This document shows, in pieces, positions 9,313 to 16,943 of a DNA stretch of 64,000 nt. The position numbers were made by a program, and so were the translations under genes. The stretch comes from Acidiferrum sp963764675 (lineage in GTDB: Bacteria; Acidobacteriota; Terriglobia; Acidiferrales; UBA7541), in contig CAVXTQ010000005.1 of assembly GCA_963764675.1 (NCBI GenBank), positions 434,001 through 498,000 on the forward strand, written 5' to 3'. Every line of letters begins with the position of its first letter. Within the stretch, counting starts at the first letter, position 1. Below the pieces are notes generated by a model. The model was given only the letters and a program-made list of their open reading frames with translations. It had not been told where the DNA came from and ran no database searches.

Positions 9313-9527
9313 GGCCTTACGGTTCTCCTCTCCTTGCTCCAATGAGCTTGGGGGTACCAGGCCATTCCATCGTGTCGGTGACTGGCGCTCATGCCGAGTT
9401 GCGGGCATAATGCGGCGAACGCTAGACGCCGCCGTCGAGGCTGCTGGTCGCAATTGCAAGCAATTGGTTTTTCCTTGAGTTGTGGCGTGACCAATGCTGT
9501 CGTTGGGCGTCAATAATCGGAGCAGCT

Positions 9528-10253
9528 ATGGGGGCTAGGGCTACGAACGGCAGCATTCCTGCGTACCAGCGGATTCAAGGTGCGATTCGCAAACGTATTG
9601 AGGCTGGCCAGTTGCATCCCGGCGATGCCGTTGCGTCCGAACGCGAATTGGCCCGCATTCATCAGGTCAGTTTGATGACCGCGCGGCATGCGCTGGCCTC
9701 GCTCGAGCGGGAAGGCGTGGTGGAGCGCCGCCGAGGTATTGGCACCTTCGTCGCCACGCCAAAAATTCATTTCAACAAATTGACGAGCTACACCGAGCAA
9801 ATGGCCAGCCGCGGCCTGTCCGCGCGCTCCAAGGTCTTGTATGCGGGCATCCTGACCGACGAACACGAGATTGCCGCGCGCCTCTCGTTGCCGGCCGGAA
9901 GCCCACTCATCAAGGTGGAGCGTGTCCGCCACGCCGCAGACGAACCGTTTGCCCTGGAAACGTGCTACTTGTCGGAAGAAGAGTTCAAAGGACTTGCGGA
10001 CGCGGTCGTGGAGCGCAGCTCGTTATTTTCGACGCTGGAGCGCGATTACGGAATCGAACTGGCGTACGCGGATGAGGAAATCGACGCGACCGCCGCGGAC
10101 GTGCGAACCGCCAAGCTGCTCGCCGTTCCCCGCGGGACTTCGCTTCTACGCATTCGACAGCTTATCTACTCCACCAAAGGCAAGGCTGCGATTTACGTCC
10201 TGGGGTTATATCTGTCGGGACGCCACACGCTGGTTATTCGTAGATTCCGGTAG
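9528..10253 (+). CDS. GntR/HutC family regulator with UTRA domain
   Basis: The 241-residue protein has an N-terminal GntR winged helix (residues 10-80: YQRIQGAIRKRIEAGQLHPG, SERELARIHQVSLMTARHAL). A UTRA effector domain follows over about 95-235 (AARLSLPAGSPLIKVERVR, FSTLERDYGIEL). I use the ATG at 9528, which has GGAG five bases upstream, rather than the longer frame from 9480. HutC-type regulators bind small sugars or their phosphates. It is convergent with a LacI regulator and close to an alpha-galactosidase, so a carbohydrate effector is a reasonable inference. The 215 bases before it show no clear promoter or terminator. Confidence 0.92.
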   Translation: MGARATNGSIPAYQRIQGAIRKRIEAGQLHPGDAVASERELARIHQVSLMTARHALASLEREGVVERRRGIGTFVATPKIHFNKLTSYTEQMASRGLSARSKVLYAGILTDEHEIAARLSLPAGSPLIKVERVRHAADEPFALETCYLSEEEFKGLADAVVERSSLFSTLERDYGIELAYADEEIDATAADVRTAKLLAVPRGTSLLRIRQLIYSTKGKAAIYVLGLYLSGRHTLVIRRFR

Positions 10254-10271
10254 AACCCGACAGCGCCAGCC

Positions 10272-11366
10272 TTAGTCGAGCGCCACCTGATCGATGTCTG
10301 ACACCATCGGCCGCCCGAAGGGCGAAGGAGCAGGCCCGGTCGAGTCGCGAACCACCAGCTCGGGAGCAACGGCGATCTCCTGCACGAATTCTTCGTTGCC
10401 TTCGATCTGGTCGAGGACGGTCTTGGCGGCAATTTGTCCCATACGTTCAAGGGGTTGGCGCACCGTGGTTAGGCTCGGAGTGTTGAAAGCCGCCGCGGTA
10501 ATGTCGTCGAAGCCCAGTACCGACACATCCTCGGGCACGCGCAAGCCTGCTTCCCGGAATGCCCAGATCGCGCCAATCGCCGAAATGTCGTTGTAGGCAA
10601 AAAGCGCCGTGAACGGCTGCTTCCGCGCCAGCAACTGCTTTCCATATGGGTAGCCGACGTGTGGCGAAGAGGCGGTGCTCTCGATCTGTACGGTCAATTC
10701 CGGACGGACGCGGAGGCCCAATTCGGCGGCCGTTTCGCTGACCGCAGCCCATCGCACATGCGCATCCGAACTCAAAGGATAGCCCTTCATGAAAGCAATC
10801 TCTTCGTGGCCCAGGTCGATCAGGTGTGTGAGCGCGAGCCGCGCGGCCAGTTTGTGATCCAGAATCACGTTGGTCACGCCTTCCACCTGTTCATGCCCGG
10901 AGACCGCGACCGTTGGTAGCCCGAACTTCTCGATGATCGACGTATCCAGCGTAATCAGGCCCTCCACGCCGCGGGTCAAGAGCATTTGCGCGTAGGTTTG
11001 CAGCAGTTTCGGGTCATGCCGGTGAATCACGGTGAGAAAAAAGAAATTGTTTTGCCGCAGGTACTCCTCGATGCCGCTGATCACCATCGCGCCGTAGGCG
11101 TCGCCGATTTCTTCCGCGATCACGCCGATCGTATAGGTCCGCTGAAGACGCAGCGAGCGCGCAAAATAGTTTGGGCGGTAGTTCAAATCCCGGGCGGCGG
11201 CAACAATACGCTTCTTGGTGCGCTCCGGGATGGAACGCGCGGCAGCCGAATTGTTGAGCGCTGCGGAAACGGTTCCCGGTGTCAGGCCCAGATACTCAGC
11301 AATGGTCTTGAGTGTGACCTTGGGTTCTCGTTGCAGGGTGGGTCTCTTTTTGGGTGAGGGTGTCAT
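10272..11366 (-). CDS. LacI family transcriptional regulator
   Basis: A 364-residue LacI/GalR repressor. The N-terminal HTH is clear (VTLKTIAEYLGLTPGTVSAA, then ERTKKRIVAAARDLNYRPN). The periplasmic-binding-like sensor domain covers about residues 75-350 (TIGVIAEEIGDAYGAMVISG, VLGFDDITAAAFNTPSLTTV). I take the ATG at 11366; an in-frame GTG at 11402 has no better ribosome site. It is convergent with the GntR gene and divergent from the GH27 alpha-galactosidase, which it probably controls through the 291-base region between them. The effector is unknown, most likely a sugar. Confidence 0.93.
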   Translation of the reverse strand: MTPSPKKRPTLQREPKVTLKTIAEYLGLTPGTVSAALNNSAAARSIPERTKKRIVAAARDLNYRPNYFARSLRLQRTYTIGVIAEEIGDAYGAMVISGIEEYLRQNNFFFLTVIHRHDPKLLQTYAQMLLTRGVEGLITLDTSIIEKFGLPTVAVSGHEQVEGVTNVILDHKLAARLALTHLIDLGHEEIAFMKGYPLSSDAHVRWAAVSETAAELGLRVRPELTVQIESTASSPHVGYPYGKQLLARKQPFTALFAYNDISAIGAIWAFREAGLRVPEDVSVLGFDDITAAAFNTPSLTTVRQPLERMGQIAAKTVLDQIEGNEEFVQEIAVAPELVVRDSTGPAPSPFGRPMVSDIDQVALD

Positions 11367-11657
11367 GCAAAAACTCGCGGAAGTGTACCTGAAAAACCCC
11401 ACACTGAGGTAGACGCCTCAAGGCAGGAAACCACGTACACGACCAGCCGATTCTCCTTAGCGAGGGCACGCTTTACTTCCATATATCATAGACGCCTACG
11501 ATTGCCCATAGAATAGGTCTCGGCACGGCAGGGGTTGGCGAGAGCGGGCACTTCTCTCTCTCGGAAACCACTGGCACTCCTCAGCCGGGCTCACTAGAAT
11601 GACCACGCCGCAGCGCCAAGTACGGTCGCGGCGGATTTCAACCAAGAGGTCATCGCC

Positions 11658-12845
11658 TTGCATAATCTTCTACGCAAGCAAGTTGCCTGGTGTTTCGTGT
11701 TGCTAGGTTGCGCGGCTGTAAGCGCCTCGTCCGCCAAGGCCTGGGACAACGGCCTGGCGTTGACGCCGCCGATGGGGTGGAACAGTTGGAACAAGTTTCA
11801 GTGCAACGTCAGCGAAGACCTGATCAAGAGCATGGCCGACGCGATGGCCAGCAGCGGAATGAAGGACGCCGGCTACCAATACGTCGTGATCGATGACTGC
11901 TGGCAAGTGAGCCGCGACGCGGCGGGTAATATCGTGGCGGACCCGCAAAGGTTTCCTTCCGGGATCAAGGCGCTGGCGGACTATATCCACTCGAAGGGTC
12001 TGAAATTCGGCATTTATTCCGACGCCGGAACGCAAACCTGCGCGCATCGCCCAGGCAGCCAAGGACACGAGTATCAGGATGCGTTGCAATACGCGGGGTG
12101 GGGCGTTGACTACCTGAAATACGACTGGTGTAGCACCGGCAAAGCCAACGCCGAATCCACGTACGCCATCATGCGCGATGCGTTGAAAACGGCGGGTCGG
12201 CCGATCCTATTCAGCTTGTGCGAGTGGGGCAGCAATAAGCCCTGGCTGTGGGCCAAGGACGTCGGAAATCAGTGGCGCACCACCGGCGACATCAGCGACT
12301 GCTGGAATTGCACGAAGAAAAACCAAATCGGGTTCGTCCAGATCCTGGACATGCAGGACGGTCTCGAAACTTACGCTGGGCCGGGACATTGGAACGATCC
12401 CGACATGCTGGAAGTGGGCAATGGGGGGATGACTGCAACGGAATATCGCTCGCACTTCAGTTTTTGGTGCTTGCTGGCGTCCCCGCTGATCGCGGGAAAT
12501 GACCTGAAGAACATGACGCCTGAGATCAAAGAAATCCTGACCAACAAGGAAGTAATCGCGGTGAACCAAGATCCGCTCGGCATGCAGGGCCGCCGTGTGC
12601 GCAAGGCCGGCGATCTCGACATTTGGGCGAAGCAACTCAAAGACGGCAGCCGCGCCGTGATCCTCTTCAATCGCGGAGAAGCGGATGCCGATATGTCCGT
12701 CTCCTGGGAAGACCTCGGCTATCCCGCTCATCTTTCGGCGAACGTGCGCGACCTTTGGCAAAAGAAGGACTTGGGCAAGTTGACCGGCTCGTTCACCGCA
12801 AAAGTGGCGCCGCACGGCGTCGTCATGGTCAAAGTGGCCCCATGA
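11658..12845 (+). CDS. Secreted GH27 alpha-galactosidase
   Basis: This 395-residue glycoside hydrolase of family 27 starts with a signal peptide (VAWCFVLLGCAAVSASSAKA). The TIM barrel carries the family hallmarks: TPPMGWNSWNKFQCNVSE at the start, DDCWQ, the nucleophile region DYLKYDWCS, and the acid/base region GPGHWNDPDMLEVGNGG. A C-terminal beta domain follows from about residue 310. The enzyme should release terminal alpha-galactose in the periplasm or outside the cell. The start is a TTG at 11658 with AAGAGGT seven bases upstream. The stop overlaps the next gene as ATGA, and a divergent LacI regulator is the likely controller. Alpha-N-acetylgalactosaminidase activity cannot be excluded from sequence alone. 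Confidence 0.93.
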   Translation: MHNLLRKQVAWCFVLLGCAAVSASSAKAWDNGLALTPPMGWNSWNKFQCNVSEDLIKSMADAMASSGMKDAGYQYVVIDDCWQVSRDAAGNIVADPQRFPSGIKALADYIHSKGLKFGIYSDAGTQTCAHRPGSQGHEYQDALQYAGWGVDYLKYDWCSTGKANAESTYAIMRDALKTAGRPILFSLCEWGSNKPWLWAKDVGNQWRTTGDISDCWNCTKKNQIGFVQILDMQDGLETYAGPGHWNDPDMLEVGNGGMTATEYRSHFSFWCLLASPLIAGNDLKNMTPEIKEILTNKEVIAVNQDPLGMQGRRVRKAGDLDIWAKQLKDGSRAVILFNRGEADADMSVSWEDLGYPAHLSANVRDLWQKKDLGKLTGSFTAKVAPHGVVMVKVAP

Positions 12846-14395
12846 AGAGCCGCATCCCTTCGCCCTTGATCGTACTGTCCTGCTCGGCTTTGGCTCTTGT
12901 TGCCCATCCGCCCACCTCTCACGCGCAGACGGCGGCCGAGCCCGTAGGCATCTTCGAGAACCATGGCGATGTCGGCACCGTCTTGCATCCCGGTTCCGCA
13001 AAGTACGACGAGGCGCAGCACGCCTACACGATCAGCGGCAGCGGCAACAACATGTGGATGACTGAAGACGATTTTCAGTTCGTGTGGAAGAAAATGGCCG
13101 GCGACGTCTCGATCGCCGCCGATATTTCCATCCTCGGCAAAGGCGGCAATCCTCACAAGAAAGGCGTGCTCATCATCCGCCAGACCTTGGACGCGGATTC
13201 GCCCTACGTCGACGTGGCCTTGCACGCCAACGGTTTGACCGCGTTGCAAGTCCGCGACGAAAAAGGCGCCGTCACCAACGACACCGAAATGCTTCTCAAC
13301 CAGCCGGTTCCAAAACGCTTCGAGCTGCGAAAGCAGGGCGACTTCTTCTACATGTTCATCGCCGGACCGGGTGAACCGTTGCATCCTTCCGGCGCATCGA
13401 TTCGCGTTCCATTTAAAGAGCCGTTCTACGCAGGCATCGGCATGTGCGCGCACGACAAAGACGTCGTCGAAACCGGGGTGTTCTCCAACGTTGAGGTCAC
13501 CAAGCCAACGTTCGACGCAGCAGCCAAACCTGCGCTCTACAGTACGCTGGAAACCATGGCGGTCACCTCCAACGATCGCCACATTATCTACGTTGCTTCC
13601 GATCGCTTCGAAGCGCCCAACTGGACGCGCGACGGCGCAACGTTGGTGATCAACAGCGGCGGCCGCCTACTCCGCGTGCCGGCTGCTGGCGGGAACGTCA
13701 AGCCGGAAGCCCTCGACACCGGACTCGCCACGCAGTGCAACAACGACCACGGCTTCTCGCCCGATAGCTCGCTGCTCGCCATCAGCGATCAGTCGCAGGG
13801 CGATCATAAGTCGCTCGTTTATTTGCTGCCAGCAGCGGGAGGGACGCCGAAGCGCGTCACGCAAAACTCGCCTTCGTATTGGCATGGCTGGTCGCCGGAT
13901 GGGAAGACGCTCGCGTTTGTCGGCGAGCGCAAGGCAGACTCCTTCCATCACATCTACACAATTGCTACGACCGGCGGCGGTGAGACGCAATTGACGACAA
14001 CGCCGAGCAACGATGATGGCCCCGAGTATTCTCCCGACGGCCAGTACATCTATTTCAATTCCGAGCGCTCCGGCACCATGCAGATTTGGCGCATGCACGC
14101 CGACGGCACCGAGCAGGAACGCGTGATCACGGACAACTTCAACGATTGGTTCCCGCATATCTCGCCCGATGGAAAGTGGATGGTTTTTCTTTCCTACGAG
14201 AAAGATGTGAAGGGGCATCCGGAAAATAAGAACGTGGCGCTGCGCCTGATGTCGCTGAGCGACAACAAGATCATCATTCTCGCCAAACTGTTTGGCGGGC
14301 AAGGCACGATCAACGTCCCTTCGTGGTCGCCGGATAGCAAGCAGGTGGCATTTGTCAGCTACGAGCTCGTGTCCAAAGAATCCCCCAAAAACTAG
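12842..14395 (+). CDS. Exported TolB-like PD40 beta-propeller protein with N-terminal sandwich domain
   Basis: The 517-residue protein begins with a signal peptide (LIVLSCSALALVAHPPTSHA). Residues 40-215 resemble a concanavalin-like or DUF1349-type domain (KKGVLIIRQTLDADSPYVDV, FEPFYAGIGMC-like strands). From about 235 onward, PD40/WD40-like TolB blades repeat (HGWSPDGKTLAFVGERK, EYSPDGQYIYFNSER, SPDGKWMVFLSYEK). The ATG at 12842 overlaps the alpha-galactosidase stop, so the gene is translationally coupled; the much longer frame from 12623 is not used. It probably binds a carbohydrate or polymer handled by the same operon. No catalytic residues are evident. Confidence 0.88.
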   Translation: MKSRIPSPLIVLSCSALALVAHPPTSHAQTAAEPVGIFENHGDVGTVLHPGSAKYDEAQHAYTISGSGNNMWMTEDDFQFVWKKMAGDVSIAADISILGKGGNPHKKGVLIIRQTLDADSPYVDVALHANGLTALQVRDEKGAVTNDTEMLLNQPVPKRFELRKQGDFFYMFIAGPGEPLHPSGASIRVPFKEPFYAGIGMCAHDKDVVETGVFSNVEVTKPTFDAAAKPALYSTLETMAVTSNDRHIIYVASDRFEAPNWTRDGATLVINSGGRLLRVPAAGGNVKPEALDTGLATQCNNDHGFSPDSSLLAISDQSQGDHKSLVYLLPAAGGTPKRVTQNSPSYWHGWSPDGKTLAFVGERKADSFHHIYTIATTGGGETQLTTTPSNDDGPEYSPDGQYIYFNSERSGTMQIWRMHADGTEQERVITDNFNDWFPHISPDGKWMVFLSYEKDVKGHPENKNVALRLMSLSDNKIIILAKLFGGQGTINVPSWSPDSKQVAFVSYELVSKESPKN

Positions 14396-14410
14396 CGTCC
14401 GGTTCGGTGG

Positions 14411-14436
14411 TGTAGCCGTCGGGCTTCAGCCCGACG
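14411..14436 (+). repeat. REP-like hairpin, copy 1
   Basis: TGTAGC is followed by a perfect 8-base stem, CGTCGGGC/GCCCGACG, around the loop TTCA. It lies between the PD40 gene and the beta-oxidation gene. Two other intergenic hairpins in the window share the TGTAG head and stem-TTYA-stem form (19804-19831 on the minus strand and 44969-44992). There is no T-tract, so it is not a standard terminator. Confidence 0.6.
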
Positions 14437-14481
14437 TTGCAGGCTTGCTCGTATTTGTGAGACTCCTATAGATCAACTCCC

Positions 14482-16596
14482 ATGACCGACCTTGTCCAAC
14501 TCTCCCGCACCGGCAACATCGCGGTCATCACTATCAACAATCCGCCCGTGAACGCGCTTAGTCCCGGCGTGCCGGAAGGCATTGCTGACGCTCTCCAGCA
14601 AATCGAAAAGGACGACGCGGTGCAGGCTGCGGTGATCATCGGCGGCGGGCGGACTTTCGTCGCCGGCGCGGACATCAAGGAATTCGGCAAAATGACCTCC
14701 GGCAAGACGCAGCGTGGCGACGGATTCAAGCCGCTGCTCCTTCGCATTGAAGACTGCCGCAAGCCCGTCGTCATGGCCATTCATGGCACCGCCTTCGGCG
14801 GCGGCCTCGAGCTTGCTATGGCCGGTCACTACCGCGTGGCCGTTCCCAGCGCGCAAGTCGGCCAGCCGGAAGTAAAACTCGGCATCATTCCCGGAGCGGC
14901 CGGAACGCAGCGCCTGCCGCGGCTCGCAGGTGTCGCGAAAGCCGTAGAGATGTGCGCGGACGGCAATCCCATCAAAGCACAAGACGCGCTGCAATCCGGA
15001 ATGATCGACCGGCTCATCGAAGGCGATCTGCTGCAAGGTGCAGTCGCATTTGCCAAAGAAGTGGCCGGCAAGCCCGTGCGTAAGACCCGCGAGCGCGCGG
15101 ACAAGCTGGGCACGCCGGCGCAGAACGCGCCCATCTTTGCGGCGGCGCGAGAAATCGCTCGCAAGAAGCAACGCGGCACGATTGCTGCCCTTGCTGCCAT
15201 CGACGCCATTGAAGCCGCCACCAAACTGCCGTTTGCCGAAGGCGTCGCCGAAGAACAAAAGCTGTTCACGAAATGTCTCTTTTCCGATCAATCGAAGGCG
15301 CTCATTCACGTTTTCTTCGGCGAGCGCGAGGTGGCGAAAATTCCGGACGTTCCGAAGGAAACGCCGGTCATTCCCGTCAACAACGCCGCCGTTGTTGGCG
15401 CGGGCACGATGGGCGGCGGTATCGCCATGGTCTTCGCAAACGCAGGCATTCCGGTGCTGCTCAAGGAAACGGATCAGGCGGCGCTCGACCGCGGCTTGGC
15501 AAACATCCAGAAGAATTATGGGAATTCGGTCAAGCGCGGGCGGTTCACCCAACAGTTCGTCGACGAACGCATGAAGCTGATTCGGCCGACGCTCAGCTAC
15601 GGCGATTTTGCCGGCGCGGACATGGTTGTCGAAGCCGTGTTTGAAGGCATGGCCCTCAAGAAAGAGGTTTTTGCCGAGCTCGATCGCGTCTGCAAGCCCG
15701 GTGCAATCCTCGCTAGCAACACCTCAACGCTGAACATCGACGAAATCGCAGCCGCTACCTCGCGGCCTCAATCCGTGGTCGGCACGCATTTCTTCAGCCC
15801 GGCAAACGTCATGCGCCTGCTAGAAATTGTTCGCGGCAAAACGACCAGCAAGGAAATCCTTGCCACGTGCATGCAGCTTTCCAAAAAGCTCGGCAAGGTT
15901 GGCGTGCTGGTCGGCAATTGCTTCGGGTTCGTCGGCAATCGCATGTTCCATCCCTATCGTCGCCAAGCCCAGTTTCTCGTGGAAGAAGGCGCGAGCGTCG
16001 AAGCCGTCGATGGCGCCTTGTACGACTTCGGTATGGCCATGGGCCCGCTCGCCACTGGAGATCTCGCCGGCCTCGATATCGGCTGGCGCATCCGCAAAGA
16101 GCATCGCCATCTGGAAAAACCCGGCGAGCGGCAACCGCTTGCCGAAGATCGTCTCTGCGAGCTTGGCCGCTTCGGTCAGAAAACCGGCGCCGGCTGGTAC
16201 AAGTACGACGAGAATCGCCGCGCGATTCCCGATCCTGAAGTCGCCGCGCTCGTGAAGCAATGGGCCAGTGAAGCCGGCATCCCGCAGCGCCAAATCTCTG
16301 CCGAAGAGATCGTCGAGCGTTGCATTTATGCGCTGGTGAACGAAGGCGCACGCATCCTCGAAGAAGGCTACGCGCTTCGCTCCGGCGATATCGACATCAT
16401 CTATTTGAACGGCTACGGTTTCCCGGCGTACCGTGGCGGGCCGATGTGGTACGCCGACACCGTCGGCCTGAAAAAAGTCTACGACCGCATCCTCGAATTT
16501 CAGCGCCAGCACGGCAACCTCTGGCAGCCAGCCCCGCTGCTCGCCCGCCTCGCCGAACAAGGCGCCACCTTCGCTGATTTCCATCAATCCGCTTGA
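14482..16596 (+). CDS. Bifunctional enoyl-CoA hydratase / 3-hydroxyacyl-CoA dehydrogenase
   Basis: This 704-residue multifunctional fatty-acid oxidation enzyme resembles FadJ/FadB or peroxisomal bifunctional proteins. The N-terminal crotonase domain (1-190) shows AGADIKEFGKM and HGTAFGGGLELAMAGHYRV, the oxyanion-hole region. Residues 295-475 form the NAD-binding 3HCDH domain (AAVVGAGTMGGGIAMVFANA, ASNTSTLNIDEIA, HFFSPANVMRLLEIV). The 3HCDH C-terminal domains follow, about 480-690 (GFVGNRMFHPYRRQ; FPAYRGGPMWYADT). It catalyses hydration and NAD-dependent oxidation of enoyl-CoA in the cytoplasm. No thiolase or acyl-CoA dehydrogenase gene lies beside it, so it stands alone here. The ribosome site is weak. 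Confidence 0.95.
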   Translation: MTDLVQLSRTGNIAVITINNPPVNALSPGVPEGIADALQQIEKDDAVQAAVIIGGGRTFVAGADIKEFGKMTSGKTQRGDGFKPLLLRIEDCRKPVVMAIHGTAFGGGLELAMAGHYRVAVPSAQVGQPEVKLGIIPGAAGTQRLPRLAGVAKAVEMCADGNPIKAQDALQSGMIDRLIEGDLLQGAVAFAKEVAGKPVRKTRERADKLGTPAQNAPIFAAAREIARKKQRGTIAALAAIDAIEAATKLPFAEGVAEEQKLFTKCLFSDQSKALIHVFFGEREVAKIPDVPKETPVIPVNNAAVVGAGTMGGGIAMVFANAGIPVLLKETDQAALDRGLANIQKNYGNSVKRGRFTQQFVDERMKLIRPTLSYGDFAGADMVVEAVFEGMALKKEVFAELDRVCKPGAILASNTSTLNIDEIAAATSRPQSVVGTHFFSPANVMRLLEIVRGKTTSKEILATCMQLSKKLGKVGVLVGNCFGFVGNRMFHPYRRQAQFLVEEGASVEAVDGALYDFGMAMGPLATGDLAGLDIGWRIRKEHRHLEKPGERQPLAEDRLCELGRFGQKTGAGWYKYDENRRAIPDPEVAALVKQWASEAGIPQRQISAEEIVERCIYALVNEGARILEEGYALRSGDIDIIYLNGYGFPAYRGGPMWYADTVGLKKVYDRILEFQRQHGNLWQPAPLLARLAEQGATFADFHQSA

Positions 16597-16647
16597 GCGT
16601 TTGTGTTCCAAACCTCTGATTCGGTAACGCGAACACGCAAACAGATC

Positions 16648-16675
16648 TTGACTTTTCCTCGGTTTCTGCTATCCT
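16648..16675 (+). promoter_or_regulatory. Sigma-70-like promoter directly ahead of a terminator
   Basis: TTGACT (16648-16653), a 16-base spacer and TATCCT (16670-16675) form a plausible sigma-70 promoter. The predicted start near 16682 is only about 40 bases before the end of an intrinsic terminator, and no open frame lies between them. Confidence 0.45.
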
Positions 16676-16694
16676 AAGGAAGTACAAAATTGTC

Positions 16695-16725
16695 AAAAGG
16701 CACCGACTAGCTCGGTGCCTTTTTT
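16695..16725 (+). terminator. Intrinsic terminator
   Basis: AAAA precedes a perfect 8-base stem, GGCACCGA/TCGGTGCC, with the loop CTAGC (16699-16719), followed by six T. On the minus strand the stem is followed by TTTT, so it can also end transcripts of the M14 peptidase gene that arrive from the right. Confidence 0.8.
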
Positions 16726-16943
16726 GTTTTTCCGTCCACGGAAAGGCAGACAGCCCGATATCAAGCCTAATGTTCACAATGACTTACGAGCGTTCGCCCT
16801 CACACTGGCGCCTGTAACCCCAGTAAATTCAGTGGTTTACTTCACAACTCCCTGTATACCCCCGGGGTACCCCCTAAAAAGCGAAGACGAGGCGAAGGAA
16901 TGGACCTATACATCCTATACATAAGGATGCCACGCCAACTGGG

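Larger units (their letters stand above)
16597..16943. other. Intergenic region, 347 bases
   Basis: The region between the beta-oxidation gene and the convergent M14 peptidase gene holds a candidate promoter (16648-16675) and a strong terminator (16695-16725). A C/G-rich palindromic patch (TACCCCCGGGGTA, near 16857-16869) lies further right. I see no protein-coding gene in it. Confidence 0.5.

Noticed and set aside
12623..12841. Longer start for the PD40 protein
   Set aside because: The extension overlaps the alpha-galactosidase in another frame, is Arg-rich and hides the signal peptide that begins at 12842.
16699..16725. GGCACCGA...TCGGTGCC followed by T-run resembles the 3' hairpin of a tracrRNA
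   Set aside because: The match is to a short generic terminator stem. No cas gene, repeat array or anti-repeat is present, so it is called a terminator only.
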